Shown one piece after another: positions 16,795-23,771 of a stretch of DNA of 27,157 bases (position 1 is the stretch's first letter; every line of letters begins with the position of its first letter). The position numbers were made by a program, and so were the translations under genes. The notes below the pieces were generated by a model. That model saw only the letters and a program-made list of their open reading frames with translations. It did no database searches and had not been told where the DNA came from. This stretch comes from a virus. The stretch covers positions 1-27,157 of the IMG/VR virus record IMGVR_UViG_3300025083_000182, one strand, 5' to 3'.

Positions 16795-18588
16795 ATGAAT
16801 ACTTTCGCGATAGATTACGAAACATATTACGACAAGGAATGCTCCATAAGAACTCTAGGAGTTTTGGGGTATTTCAGTCACCCCAACTTTGATGCCTACA
16901 TGGTTTCAGTTGTTGGGACCGAGGGGACAAATTTTGTTGGTCACCCCAAAGAATTTGACTGGAGTTTGTTGGACGGCAATGTTGTCTTGTCTCACAATGC
17001 CTCCTTTGATGAAACCTTGTTCCTGTATGGTGTATCCCAAAACTGGTGGGATGATTGTGACCCAGCAGAATGGCACTGCACTGCAGATCTTGCAGCATAT
17101 TGCAAGCTACCCAGATCACTAAAAGGGTCCACGGCTCAACTCTTCAATCTCACTGTAGATAAATCCACACGAGACAATATGTCTGGCAAACGATGGGAGG
17201 ATATGTCCCCAGAATTTAAAGACGAAGTTAGTGAATACGCCCTCAAGGATAGTGAATTGTGTCTCAGGTTATGGGAAACACTCAAAGATCAGTGGCCCCA
17301 GTTTGAGAGGGACATCAGTAGGGTAAACCGTAAGATAGTTCAAAGGGGAATCCCCATCGACACAGACCTTTTAAAAAAGCAGTTAGAAACAATCAACCAA
17401 GCTTTGTTTGAAGCGGAACAAAACATCCCTTGGTTGGATGAAAAGCCTCTTCTTAGTAGGGCAGCTTTTGATCAACAATGTTTACTGCTCGGCATAACCC
17501 CACCACATAGTCTTGCCGAGGCAGATGAAGACGCTCAAAAATGGATTGAGGAACATCGCGAAGAACACAAATGGATAGGAGCGGTAAAAAGCTGGAGAAG
17601 AATAAACTCCATTAAAAAGAAGTTGGAAAGCTTTGATTATGCAACCATGCCTGATAGTAGATACTACGGGGGTTGTATGTATTTTGGGGCGCACACGGGT
17701 AGATTTAGTGGGTCTGGAGGAAACTTAAATTTACAGAACCTCCCTAGAGAGGAAATGTTTGGGGTGAACTTGAGGCATTTGATTTGCCCCGAACCTGACA
17801 AAAAATTAATCGTGGTAGACCTTTCTCAGATTGAAGTAAGAACACTTTGCTGGTTGGCTAAGGATCACGAAATGATGGAGGAGATTAAAAACACAGATGA
17901 TATTTATGAAGCGTTTGCTATTCGATTTGGAATGTGGGATGAAGAAAAAGGAATACTTAAAAAAGAAGACCCCGAAAAAAGACACGCCGTAAAAGCAATG
18001 GTGTTAGGTTGCGGATATGGGGCAGGAGCAAAACGATTTGCGAGTATGTCATCTATCACCGAAGAGGAGGCGCAAAAAAGAGTGGACACTTATAGGCAAA
18101 AGATGAGGAAGATAAAATCTCTTTGGTATGAATATAGTGAAGACATCAAAGGCTCAGTAAGTGTCACCGGAGGATATGACGCAGACGGCAAAAGACTACA
18201 CGCGAAGTTTACCGTGGACCTACCTAGCGGCAGGGTTCTGGACTATGGGACACTTCAAACAGGTGGTGACCCGACTAATACACAATACACCGCTAAAGTT
18301 CCTAGACATGGTAAATACGTTCCCGTAAGACTTTGGGGTGGACTAGTAGCGGAGAACGCCTCTCAAGCATTAGCACGAGATATTTTCTCTGATATGCTTC
18401 TAAGGGTTGATAAAGCAGGATACAATATTGTCATGCACGTTCACGATGAGATGGTTGTCGAAGCTGACGCTACTGAAGCGGAGGAAGTGTTACACAATGT
18501 GATTAAAATTATGTCGGAACCCCCTGAGTGGATTTCAGATATTCCCGTAGCTGCTGAAGGATCAATACAAACTAGATATGAAAAATGA
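16795..18588 (+). CDS. polA: DNA polymerase I-like (family A), 3'-5' exonuclease plus polymerase
   Basis: 597 residues; replicates the phage genome. It has the proofreading exonuclease and polymerase domains but no 5'-nuclease domain. Exonuclease motifs: Exo I D7/E9 (IDYETY), Exo II N68/D72 (HNASFD), Exo III Y148/D152 (YALKD). Polymerase motifs: A at 342-349 (DLSQIEVR), B at 396-409 with R396, K400 and Y408 (RHAVKAMVLGCGYG), C at 550-552 (HDE). Leu404 in motif B aligns with E. coli Phe762, the position that varies among Phe, Tyr and Leu in viral polymerases. The start ATG has no SD and lies 16 bases past a strong hairpin. The stop overlaps the next start (ATGA), tying its expression to the primase-helicase. 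Confidence 0.95.
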   Translation: MNTFAIDYETYYDKECSIRTLGVLGYFSHPNFDAYMVSVVGTEGTNFVGHPKEFDWSLLDGNVVLSHNASFDETLFLYGVSQNWWDDCDPAEWHCTADLAAYCKLPRSLKGSTAQLFNLTVDKSTRDNMSGKRWEDMSPEFKDEVSEYALKDSELCLRLWETLKDQWPQFERDISRVNRKIVQRGIPIDTDLLKKQLETINQALFEAEQNIPWLDEKPLLSRAAFDQQCLLLGITPPHSLAEADEDAQKWIEEHREEHKWIGAVKSWRRINSIKKKLESFDYATMPDSRYYGGCMYFGAHTGRFSGSGGNLNLQNLPREEMFGVNLRHLICPEPDKKLIVVDLSQIEVRTLCWLAKDHEMMEEIKNTDDIYEAFAIRFGMWDEEKGILKKEDPEKRHAVKAMVLGCGYGAGAKRFASMSSITEEEAQKRVDTYRQKMRKIKSLWYEYSEDIKGSVSVTGGYDADGKRLHAKFTVDLPSGRVLDYGTLQTGGDPTNTQYTAKVPRHGKYVPVRLWGGLVAENASQALARDIFSDMLLRVDKAGYNIVMHVHDEMVVEADATEAEEVLHNVIKIMSEPPEWISDIPVAAEGSIQTRYEK

Positions 18589-20762
18589 AAATTAAATACC
18601 TCAAAAACTTAAAATCAAAAGACGCTTTAATAACCGTAAATGATCCGACAGAGATCGATGTAAAACCTATACCACCTTTTAAATCCAAAGCTTTATACCG
18701 AGAGTGGTGTGCTAAAAGTGATACGGATCACGCATTCTTAACAGGCTTTGAAGGAATTAACCCCAACGCAAGGATCGAAGGAGAAAACAAAATATGTAAA
18801 ATCCATTCAATCCCAGCAGACTTCGACGCTCCCCCTGATTGGCCTAATGTAAAAGACATCATTACAGCGAAATGCCCTAAAGCTCTACCAGCTTGGTATT
18901 GTCGGACATACAGTGGTTACATAAGGTTGTTTTTTGAGCTAGAGGAAACGCTTTCGATTCACCACACATTGGTGACTCCTTTCTTTAAGTATCTAAAGCA
19001 GACGCTGCAATATCATAAAATCTTTGCGGGATATGATAAAAAATCAGAGTCTCCTTCTCAGTTAATGGAGATCGGAACAGAATGGGTAAACATGGGTGGG
19101 AAGATCCCTAGCTCTATAGTTCAAACAGCTTTGTTTAAAGCAGCCCAAGAAAAACCACCAGAATCAAAAGACACATCTATTCCGATTGAAATTATTGCCG
19201 AAGAGGTTGAGAAAAAATTCCCAAACAGATGGATAGGAGATTTTGAAGTCGGTTCACGAGGACCATTATTTTGGATCGATGACGGTATTGATCGAGAGGG
19301 GTGTCAGGTATTTGAAGATGGGATGGTCGTGTATTCAGATCGGGATCTCGCTTGGAAAACTTGGAGAGATATTTTTGGCCCCGATTTTGTTAAAGACTTT
19401 GAGGAACAGAAAATGGGGGATCTACTCGATGAGTATTGGTTCAATGGAAGACAATTCTTTAAACAGCTTGATGGGACAGCTAAACCCATACCCAGAGATC
19501 AACTAGTATTAGAGTTGAGGCAGCGAGGATTTAAAGGGGGTAGACCAAAAAAAGGAGAGAATGTCTCCGAAGTCGAAGCTGCCATTGTCCTAATCAGTAA
19601 TACAAATAGGATTGATGAAATAGCTCCGGTTGTATTTCGGCGGAATGAAAGGATTGTATCTTACAACGGTTTACAGATCCTTAACTCAGCAACAGTATGT
19701 CCCATCGAACCCGCTGCAGATGGAGACATAAATACTTGGCCCTTCTTAAATAAATTTTTTGATCAATTCTTTGAAGACTCAACTAATATTCGTAGTAAGT
19801 ATTATTTCTTTGGGTGGTTGCAGCGGTATTACAAAGCATTCTACAACAACAAAGAGGATCAAGGACAAGCCTGTATTCTAGTGGGACCAGCGAAGAGGGG
19901 TAAAACTCTTTTATCAAACAAGATAATAGCTGCTCTTGTGGGGGGTTTCGCTGATGCGAGTGACTACCTGTCTGGTGGAACAAAGTTTAACAAAGATCTA
20001 GGTAGAGCCGCTTGTTGGGTCATCGATGATACAGTCAGTGCGGCATCGTTCCAAGACCAACGGAAAGCAACGGAGCTTATAAAGAGGGGGGTTGCTAATC
20101 CAAGGATTGAATTCATGGCAAAATACGCAGATGCCGTAACACTTCCTTGGGCGGGTAGGATTATAGTTAGTCTTAATGATGATCCGAACTCAATGAGTGT
20201 GCTGCCAACGATGGACTCTAGTAATAAAGATAAACTAATGGCATTCAAAGTTTGTAAAAAGCCATTTGCTTTCCCTAAAAAGGAAGACTTAGAAAGCATC
20301 ATTGAGCAAGAACTACCCCACTTTGCTAAGTGGCTGATGGATTGGAAGCCCCCTGTAGAGATACAGGATGATGACCGATTCGGTATTAAGAGCTTTATAG
20401 ACAAGAGTATTTCCTATGCTGCCTTCGATAACTCTAGCAGATCTCAAGTATCGGAACTGATAGACTTTTTTGCGAAAGCGTGTAGAGAACAAAACGAGAA
20501 GATGGCTTCGTGGCGGGGGACGATTCTAGAACTTCAAGTCGCATTACACTCATACAATGGGGGGCGACCTCTGGGGGCTTCTAATAAGATAGACTTCATA
20601 CGCAACGGATTGTCACATTTGGAAGATGTGGGTAAGCATAGTAAAACGACTCGACCCATAAAATCTGTTGGTAAAGGTAGTGGTAAGATCTGGATAATAG
20701 ATGTTACATCACCTTTCGATATTGATTATGAAGAGGTCACTTTAGAGAACCAGCCTTTCTAA
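18585..20762 (+). CDS. Primase-helicase (AEP-like primase plus SF3-type helicase)
   Basis: 725 residues; expected to prime and unwind DNA at the fork for the neighbouring polymerase. The N-terminal third has an archaeo-eukaryotic primase-like site: D79/D81 in SIPADFD, then YCRTYSGYIRLFFELEE (105-121) and MEIGTEW (161-167). The C-terminal half carries Walker A GPAKRGKT (434-441, K440/T441), Walker B VIDD (479-482) and a polar strand ending in N531 (IIVSLNDD), the order seen in SF3/D5-type helicases. The primase assignment is weaker than the ATPase assignment. The start overlaps the polA stop by four bases. The 3' end overlaps the convergent gene at 20737-20762, leaving no room for a terminator. 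Confidence 0.85.
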   Translation: MKIKYLKNLKSKDALITVNDPTEIDVKPIPPFKSKALYREWCAKSDTDHAFLTGFEGINPNARIEGENKICKIHSIPADFDAPPDWPNVKDIITAKCPKALPAWYCRTYSGYIRLFFELEETLSIHHTLVTPFFKYLKQTLQYHKIFAGYDKKSESPSQLMEIGTEWVNMGGKIPSSIVQTALFKAAQEKPPESKDTSIPIEIIAEEVEKKFPNRWIGDFEVGSRGPLFWIDDGIDREGCQVFEDGMVVYSDRDLAWKTWRDIFGPDFVKDFEEQKMGDLLDEYWFNGRQFFKQLDGTAKPIPRDQLVLELRQRGFKGGRPKKGENVSEVEAAIVLISNTNRIDEIAPVVFRRNERIVSYNGLQILNSATVCPIEPAADGDINTWPFLNKFFDQFFEDSTNIRSKYYFFGWLQRYYKAFYNNKEDQGQACILVGPAKRGKTLLSNKIIAALVGGFADASDYLSGGTKFNKDLGRAACWVIDDTVSAASFQDQRKATELIKRGVANPRIEFMAKYADAVTLPWAGRIIVSLNDDPNSMSVLPTMDSSNKDKLMAFKVCKKPFAFPKKEDLESIIEQELPHFAKWLMDWKPPVEIQDDDRFGIKSFIDKSISYAAFDNSSRSQVSELIDFFAKACREQNEKMASWRGTILELQVALHSYNGGRPLGASNKIDFIRNGLSHLEDVGKHSKTTRPIKSVGKGSGKIWIIDVTSPFDIDYEEVTLENQPF

Positions 20763-21273
20763 GAGCTGCAATTGGCAAATGATACCCATCCACTTTGTAA
20801 GTAAAACCGTATTCATCGGGTTCCCCCCGAAGTTTGTATTCAGCTTTTCTACGAATAGTGAGTGATGTAGCCCAACCAAGAAGCCAAGCTTTCTGGAAAT
20901 CTTTACGGACACGAACGAAGAAATAAGCTTTGGCGGATAACTTTTTTCCTTCGGGACAATTAACAGAAGCTGTGTAGTGGGGTTGAGGAACCCCAGCGCA
21001 GCTTTTTGATTTAATGTCTATTGTTCGGTTACCTAGAACATAATCGTGTTTAAAAGATTCATCTCCCTCATAAATAGCTTGGGGATATAAACATTCAAAA
21101 GCAACCTCCCCCAAGAAACCAGTCATACGTCCGGCTCCTCTAGTAAAAGAATTGGGCAAGACTCCCAGCTTTTCACTCCTCTCAAAAGCCTCTTTGACAT
21201 GGTCACTAGTGGGCGTAAAGACCAACATACCGTTGGATCTTTTGAAATGTTTTGGTAATTTCTTTCTACTCAT
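20737..21273 (-). CDS. PD-(D/E)XK nuclease-like protein
   Basis: 178 residues. FLGEVAFE (E56, E60), HDYVLGNRTIDIKSK (D77, then D86-I-K88) and a following beta strand (AYFFVRVRKD) fit a small restriction-endonuclease-fold protein, with D77 and D86xK88 as candidate catalytic residues. A DNA-processing role (degrading host DNA, trimming branches) is inferred. It is the last gene of the lysis-led minus-strand unit, overlaps the preceding gene by eight bases, and runs tail to tail into the primase-helicase with 26 bases of overlap. Confidence 0.6.
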   Translation of the reverse strand: MSRKKLPKHFKRSNGMLVFTPTSDHVKEAFERSEKLGVLPNSFTRGAGRMTGFLGEVAFECLYPQAIYEGDESFKHDYVLGNRTIDIKSKSCAGVPQPHYTASVNCPEGKKLSAKAYFFVRVRKDFQKAWLLGWATSLTIRRKAEYKLRGEPDEYGFTYKVDGYHLPIAALRKAGSLK

Positions 21274-21568
21274 CCGTCCCTACTCGTTTTAAAAAACGCT
21301 CGTAGGCAGGGAAGAAGACTTCATCCATACACCGCACCACAGCTTCCTGTTCAAAGGTCTCGCAAAACCCCACCCCCGATAGGCACAGTGATGCTTCCAT
21401 CAACTCATGGCGAACAGTGCTTAAAAGGGCTTTTCCTTCTAAATGTTCGGAAATAAAAATAATCTTTCGTTCGTGACTGTAGTACCCATACAAGTCCTCG
21501 TCACTAAGATCTGAAAAACGAATCTTAATTGTTTGCCCCGCTACCCTTATACTTTTGGGTATAGTCAT
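21266..21568 (-). CDS. Small metallopeptidase-like protein with degenerate HExxH
   Basis: 100 residues, laid out like the small phage zincin proteins related to ImmA/IrrE or SprT-type domains: an N-terminal beta region (TIKIRFSDLSDEDLYGYY), a strand KIIFIS, then helix STVRHELMEASLCLSG. The expected HExxH is HELME (H54, E55, E58), so the second histidine is replaced by glutamate. A downstream acidic helix (ETFEQEAVVRCMDEVF) follows. Zinc binding is therefore uncertain. It starts on the stop of the amidase gene (ATGA), so it is coupled to the lysis cassette. Confidence 0.6.
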   Translation of the reverse strand: MTIPKSIRVAGQTIKIRFSDLSDEDLYGYYSHERKIIFISEHLEGKALLSTVRHELMEASLCLSGVGFCETFEQEAVVRCMDEVFFPAYERFLKRVGTDE

Positions 21569-22113
21569 TTTGCATAGAATTTATTTATTCCTTCGGCATA
21601 AACTGAGGCTAATTTATCTAAATCTGATTGTATTAGATCCACATCAGATTGACTAGATCCAAAGAACGGCTCTGCGATACAAGCATAACAAGGAGTCTTA
21701 CGGAGAAACATAGCACCTCTTGATCCCTTACCCCTTGCTTTGATGCCACGAGACGCTAAATTAGGATACGCTTCGTCCATTGCTTCCTTTAATTTCAAAG
21801 CTAATTTTTTCCCTCCCCTGCTAGTTTCCCAATAAAGCCATTCATGTCCTGTTGCTTTGGGACTAGCCGAATTAAAATGTAATTCAATACATGCGTTAAC
21901 TCCGTCTTTCTTCATATTACGAGAGACGTAATTCATAGCCCCGACATAACTGGAAGCTTTGTAATCGTCATATACTTTATATGGAACTTTTAGTTTCGGT
22001 GTAACTAACGAAATCAATTCGGTGTTGAATGTGTGTTCACTAACGCTGGGCTTCCCAACTGTGTAAGCGCCACTATCTCCTCTCCTTGAATGACCTATAG
22101 CTAAACCAATCAT
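21565..22113 (-). CDS. N-acetylmuramoyl-L-alanine amidase (endolysin), Amidase_3 type
   Basis: 182 residues; cleaves the amide bond between MurNAc and L-Ala of peptidoglycan at lysis. Zinc ligands fit H8 (IGHSRRGDSGA), E26 (SVSEHTFN) and H79 (IELHFNSA); E148 (IAEPFFG) fits the catalytic glutamate. No signal peptide or cell-wall-binding domain is present, so it needs a holin to reach the wall. The start ATG overlaps the stop of the upstream membrane protein (ATGA). It is surrounded by small membrane and spanin-like genes, confirming a lysis cassette. Confidence 0.9.
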   Translation of the reverse strand: MIGLAIGHSRRGDSGAYTVGKPSVSEHTFNTELISLVTPKLKVPYKVYDDYKASSYVGAMNYVSRNMKKDGVNACIELHFNSASPKATGHEWLYWETSRGGKKLALKLKEAMDEAYPNLASRGIKARGKGSRGAMFLRKTPCYACIAEPFFGSSQSDVDLIQSDLDKLASVYAEGINKFYAK

Positions 22114-22283
22114 TTTTTATACTTAAAAATTAACCTATATAAAGATACCGCAGCTACTGCGATGCCTAGTATTAAAGATATTACTCGGAGCCAATACTCC
22201 ATTTGCTCTTGCATAGATGCGGCTACGGCTATGGTTGGGGTTAAAGTCCCTAAGAGGGTGTCGATTAGTTTAGAAGAGTTCAT
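22110..22283 (-). CDS. Small membrane protein of the lysis cassette
   Basis: 57 residues, translated from ATG 22283 to TGA 22110. One clear transmembrane segment covers about residues 33-50 (VISLILGIAVAAVSLY), followed by a basic end (FKYKK). The first half (LLGTLTPTIAVAASM) is moderately hydrophobic and could form a second short helix. It overlaps both neighbours by four bases (ATGA at each end). It may be a second holin, an antiholin or a pinholin-like partner of the product at 22597-22773. Confidence 0.72.
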   Translation of the reverse strand: MNSSKLIDTLLGTLTPTIAVAASMQEQMEYWLRVISLILGIAVAAVSLYRLIFKYKK

Positions 22284-22522
22284 TTGTTCCCAATTATAAT
22301 TGCTCTCCGGTAAGTGTAATCGCTGTGAAATTTGTGATCTTCTCTACCCGTCAACACCCCCTCTACAAAATGGTATTGAGTTCCTTCTATTAGAGTGATT
22401 GTAGGAGGATCATACAGTGCGCTTGAGTTCGCGGTGGAGTCGTTTTGCAACCCGCTCCAGCCGCAACTTTGCAGCAGGGCTACCATCGGCAGCAAGCTCA
22501 TCAATCTCGTCTTCCAGTTCAT
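22280..22522 (-). CDS. Small lipoprotein, candidate outer-membrane spanin
   Basis: 80 residues. The N-terminus is a lipoprotein signal: basic start (NWKTR), hydrophobic stretch (LMSLLPMVALL) and lipobox LQSC with C20 as the lipidated residue. The mature part (~60 residues) is polar and Ser/Thr/Tyr-rich. Its 5' half overlaps the preceding small coiled-coil gene in another frame for 113 bases, the nested arrangement typical of Rz/Rz1 spanin pairs that fuse inner and outer membranes. Unlike classic Rz1 it is not proline-rich, so this is a structural rather than sequence-based call. Confidence 0.65.
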   Translation of the reverse strand: MNWKTRLMSLLPMVALLQSCGWSGLQNDSTANSSALYDPPTITLIEGTQYHFVEGVLTGREDHKFHSDYTYRRAIIIGNK

Positions 22523-22595
22523 AAACGTATTTTCTGTGTTTTAGTTTTATGTATAGAACATAAGCCTCGAGTGCGGCAGCGATGGCGCGAATCAT
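22410..22595 (-). CDS. Small helical protein, candidate inner-membrane spanin
   Basis: 61 residues. A short hydrophobic N-terminus (IRAIAAALEAYVLYI, about 2-16) is followed by a highly charged helix that looks coiled coil (YELEDEIDELAADG and LRLERVAKRLHRELKR). The topology, membrane anchor plus periplasmic coiled coil, fits an i-spanin, and the lipoprotein gene is nested in its 3' half. The hydrophobic stretch is short and contains a Glu, so membrane insertion is uncertain. The ATG begins just after the stop of the holin-like gene. Confidence 0.55.
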   Translation of the reverse strand: MIRAIAAALEAYVLYIKLKHRKYVYELEDEIDELAADGSPAAKLRLERVAKRLHRELKRTV

Positions 22596-22596
22596 T

Positions 22597-22773
22597 TTAT
22601 TTCTTCGCTTTTCCGATATTTAACGCCGCCCATTCAAGTATGATGTAGAGCTTTCTCACAAGCCCATCATCTTTAGGTGTGGGAGTTAAGGCACAAATTG
22701 CGGATGCCGCAGCCACCACAGCAGTGGCAACTGAAATAAGACTATCGCGGTTTTCTAGAATGTAATTAATCAT
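22597..22773 (-). CDS. Small holin-like membrane protein
   Basis: 58 residues, translated from ATG 22773 to TAA 22597. A single hydrophobic helix spans about residues 12-30 (LISVATAVVAAASAICAL), followed by TPTPKDDGLVRKLY and a second amphipathic helix ending in NIGKAKK. I recognise the TPTPKDD-then-NIGKA pattern from small membrane proteins common next to lysis genes in marine and other phages, often annotated as holin or hypothetical. It leads the lysis cassette, three bases after the stop of the 316-residue structural gene. Confidence 0.75.
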   Translation of the reverse strand: MINYILENRDSLISVATAVVAAASAICALTPTPKDDGLVRKLYIILEWAALNIGKAKK

Positions 22774-22776
22774 AGT

Positions 22777-23727
22777 TTATAGTAAGTTAGGTATTCTTGA
22801 TCCTGATCCACTTGGATCAAATTTTAAAACAGGTTTGGCTTCTCCTCGATACGCATCCAACTCTTCATCGAGTAATTTTTTGCACACGTTCCAATGGTAA
22901 TTGGCGCGTTCAAGATCTGCATTTTCTTCTGCTACACTACCGAGAAGACCGTGTTTAATAGCATTAAGATTGCTCGGCCTAACCGTGTCGTAAGAGTTAA
23001 TGAGCTGTTTGAACTTTCGTTTCACTAAAACACGCATTGTCTTCTTAACTGAAGAACTGTTTGATATCCTATATCTTCGATACGCATTTACTTTATTCGC
23101 TTCTTGAACAGTTCCTAATTCAAGCCTATCTGAAATATCATTCGCATTAATAGCTACAATCTTCACTGGGTCTTTAAGGGAAGAATCCCCATTCCTAATT
23201 TCTGTAACATCAGTAAACACGGTAGGAGAAGAAGTATAAGCAGCCGCCGTAGTAAAAGTGGGGGTATAGGTCTGAATATAAGAGCTACTGTTTAGTCCCG
23301 TCACAGTAATAAAATTGTTACTAGTTCTAGGAATAGATTGTTGAGGCTCAACAGGCACAACATGAAGATTATAAGTTTTACCAGCTTCTAGTTCATTCAC
23401 TGTGGGAACAAGACCATCATCAATAATACCGAAACCAGCTAAAGTAATTCCTTCTCTGTTTCTTCCGGTGATCCTGTAATCATGGAATTGACTTTGTGCT
23501 TTAACAGGATCGTTGTCCATAAGAGCCGAGACAATTGCCTCCGCATCATCAGGCAGCGTAAAATTACCGTCTGTAGTAGATATAGTGGTCTCATACAAGA
23601 GATCACGCCACATCCCCATTGCATACAAACGAGGCAATACTAGATTAAGTTCCTGTATAAACGAGGAACCAACAGATTTAAACTTAGACAGGGCTTCTTC
23701 AACTCCCGCTACGGTAAGGGTAGCCAT
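22777..23727 (-). CDS. Probable virion structural protein (adaptor/tail-tube-like)
   Basis: 316 residues. The N-terminus (TLTVAGVEEALSKF through LVLPRLYAMGMWRDLLYE) is helical, then a beta-rich Ser/Thr middle with an inserted domain (about 120-200), and a helical C-terminus containing AEENADLERANYHWNVCKKL and LDAYRG. The C-terminal helix pattern reminds me of phage adaptor or tail-tubular proteins from marine metagenomic phages, but I cannot assign a family. It lies between the fibre-like gene and the lysis genes, fitting a late structural role. No SD; start chosen at the first ATG (MATLTVAG). Confidence 0.65.
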   Translation of the reverse strand: MATLTVAGVEEALSKFKSVGSSFIQELNLVLPRLYAMGMWRDLLYETTISTTDGNFTLPDDAEAIVSALMDNDPVKAQSQFHDYRITGRNREGITLAGFGIIDDGLVPTVNELEAGKTYNLHVVPVEPQQSIPRTSNNFITVTGLNSSSYIQTYTPTFTTAAAYTSSPTVFTDVTEIRNGDSSLKDPVKIVAINANDISDRLELGTVQEANKVNAYRRYRISNSSSVKKTMRVLVKRKFKQLINSYDTVRPSNLNAIKHGLLGSVAEENADLERANYHWNVCKKLLDEELDAYRGEAKPVLKFDPSGSGSRIPNLL

Positions 23728-23771
23728 ACCCTACTTTAATGGAAAAAGAGCCTTTAGTCAAGGTATGGGCC

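Noticed and set aside
19964-20404. Minus-strand open frame of 146 codons
   Set aside because: Antisense to the helicase part of the primase-helicase, whose Walker motifs fix the real coding strand.
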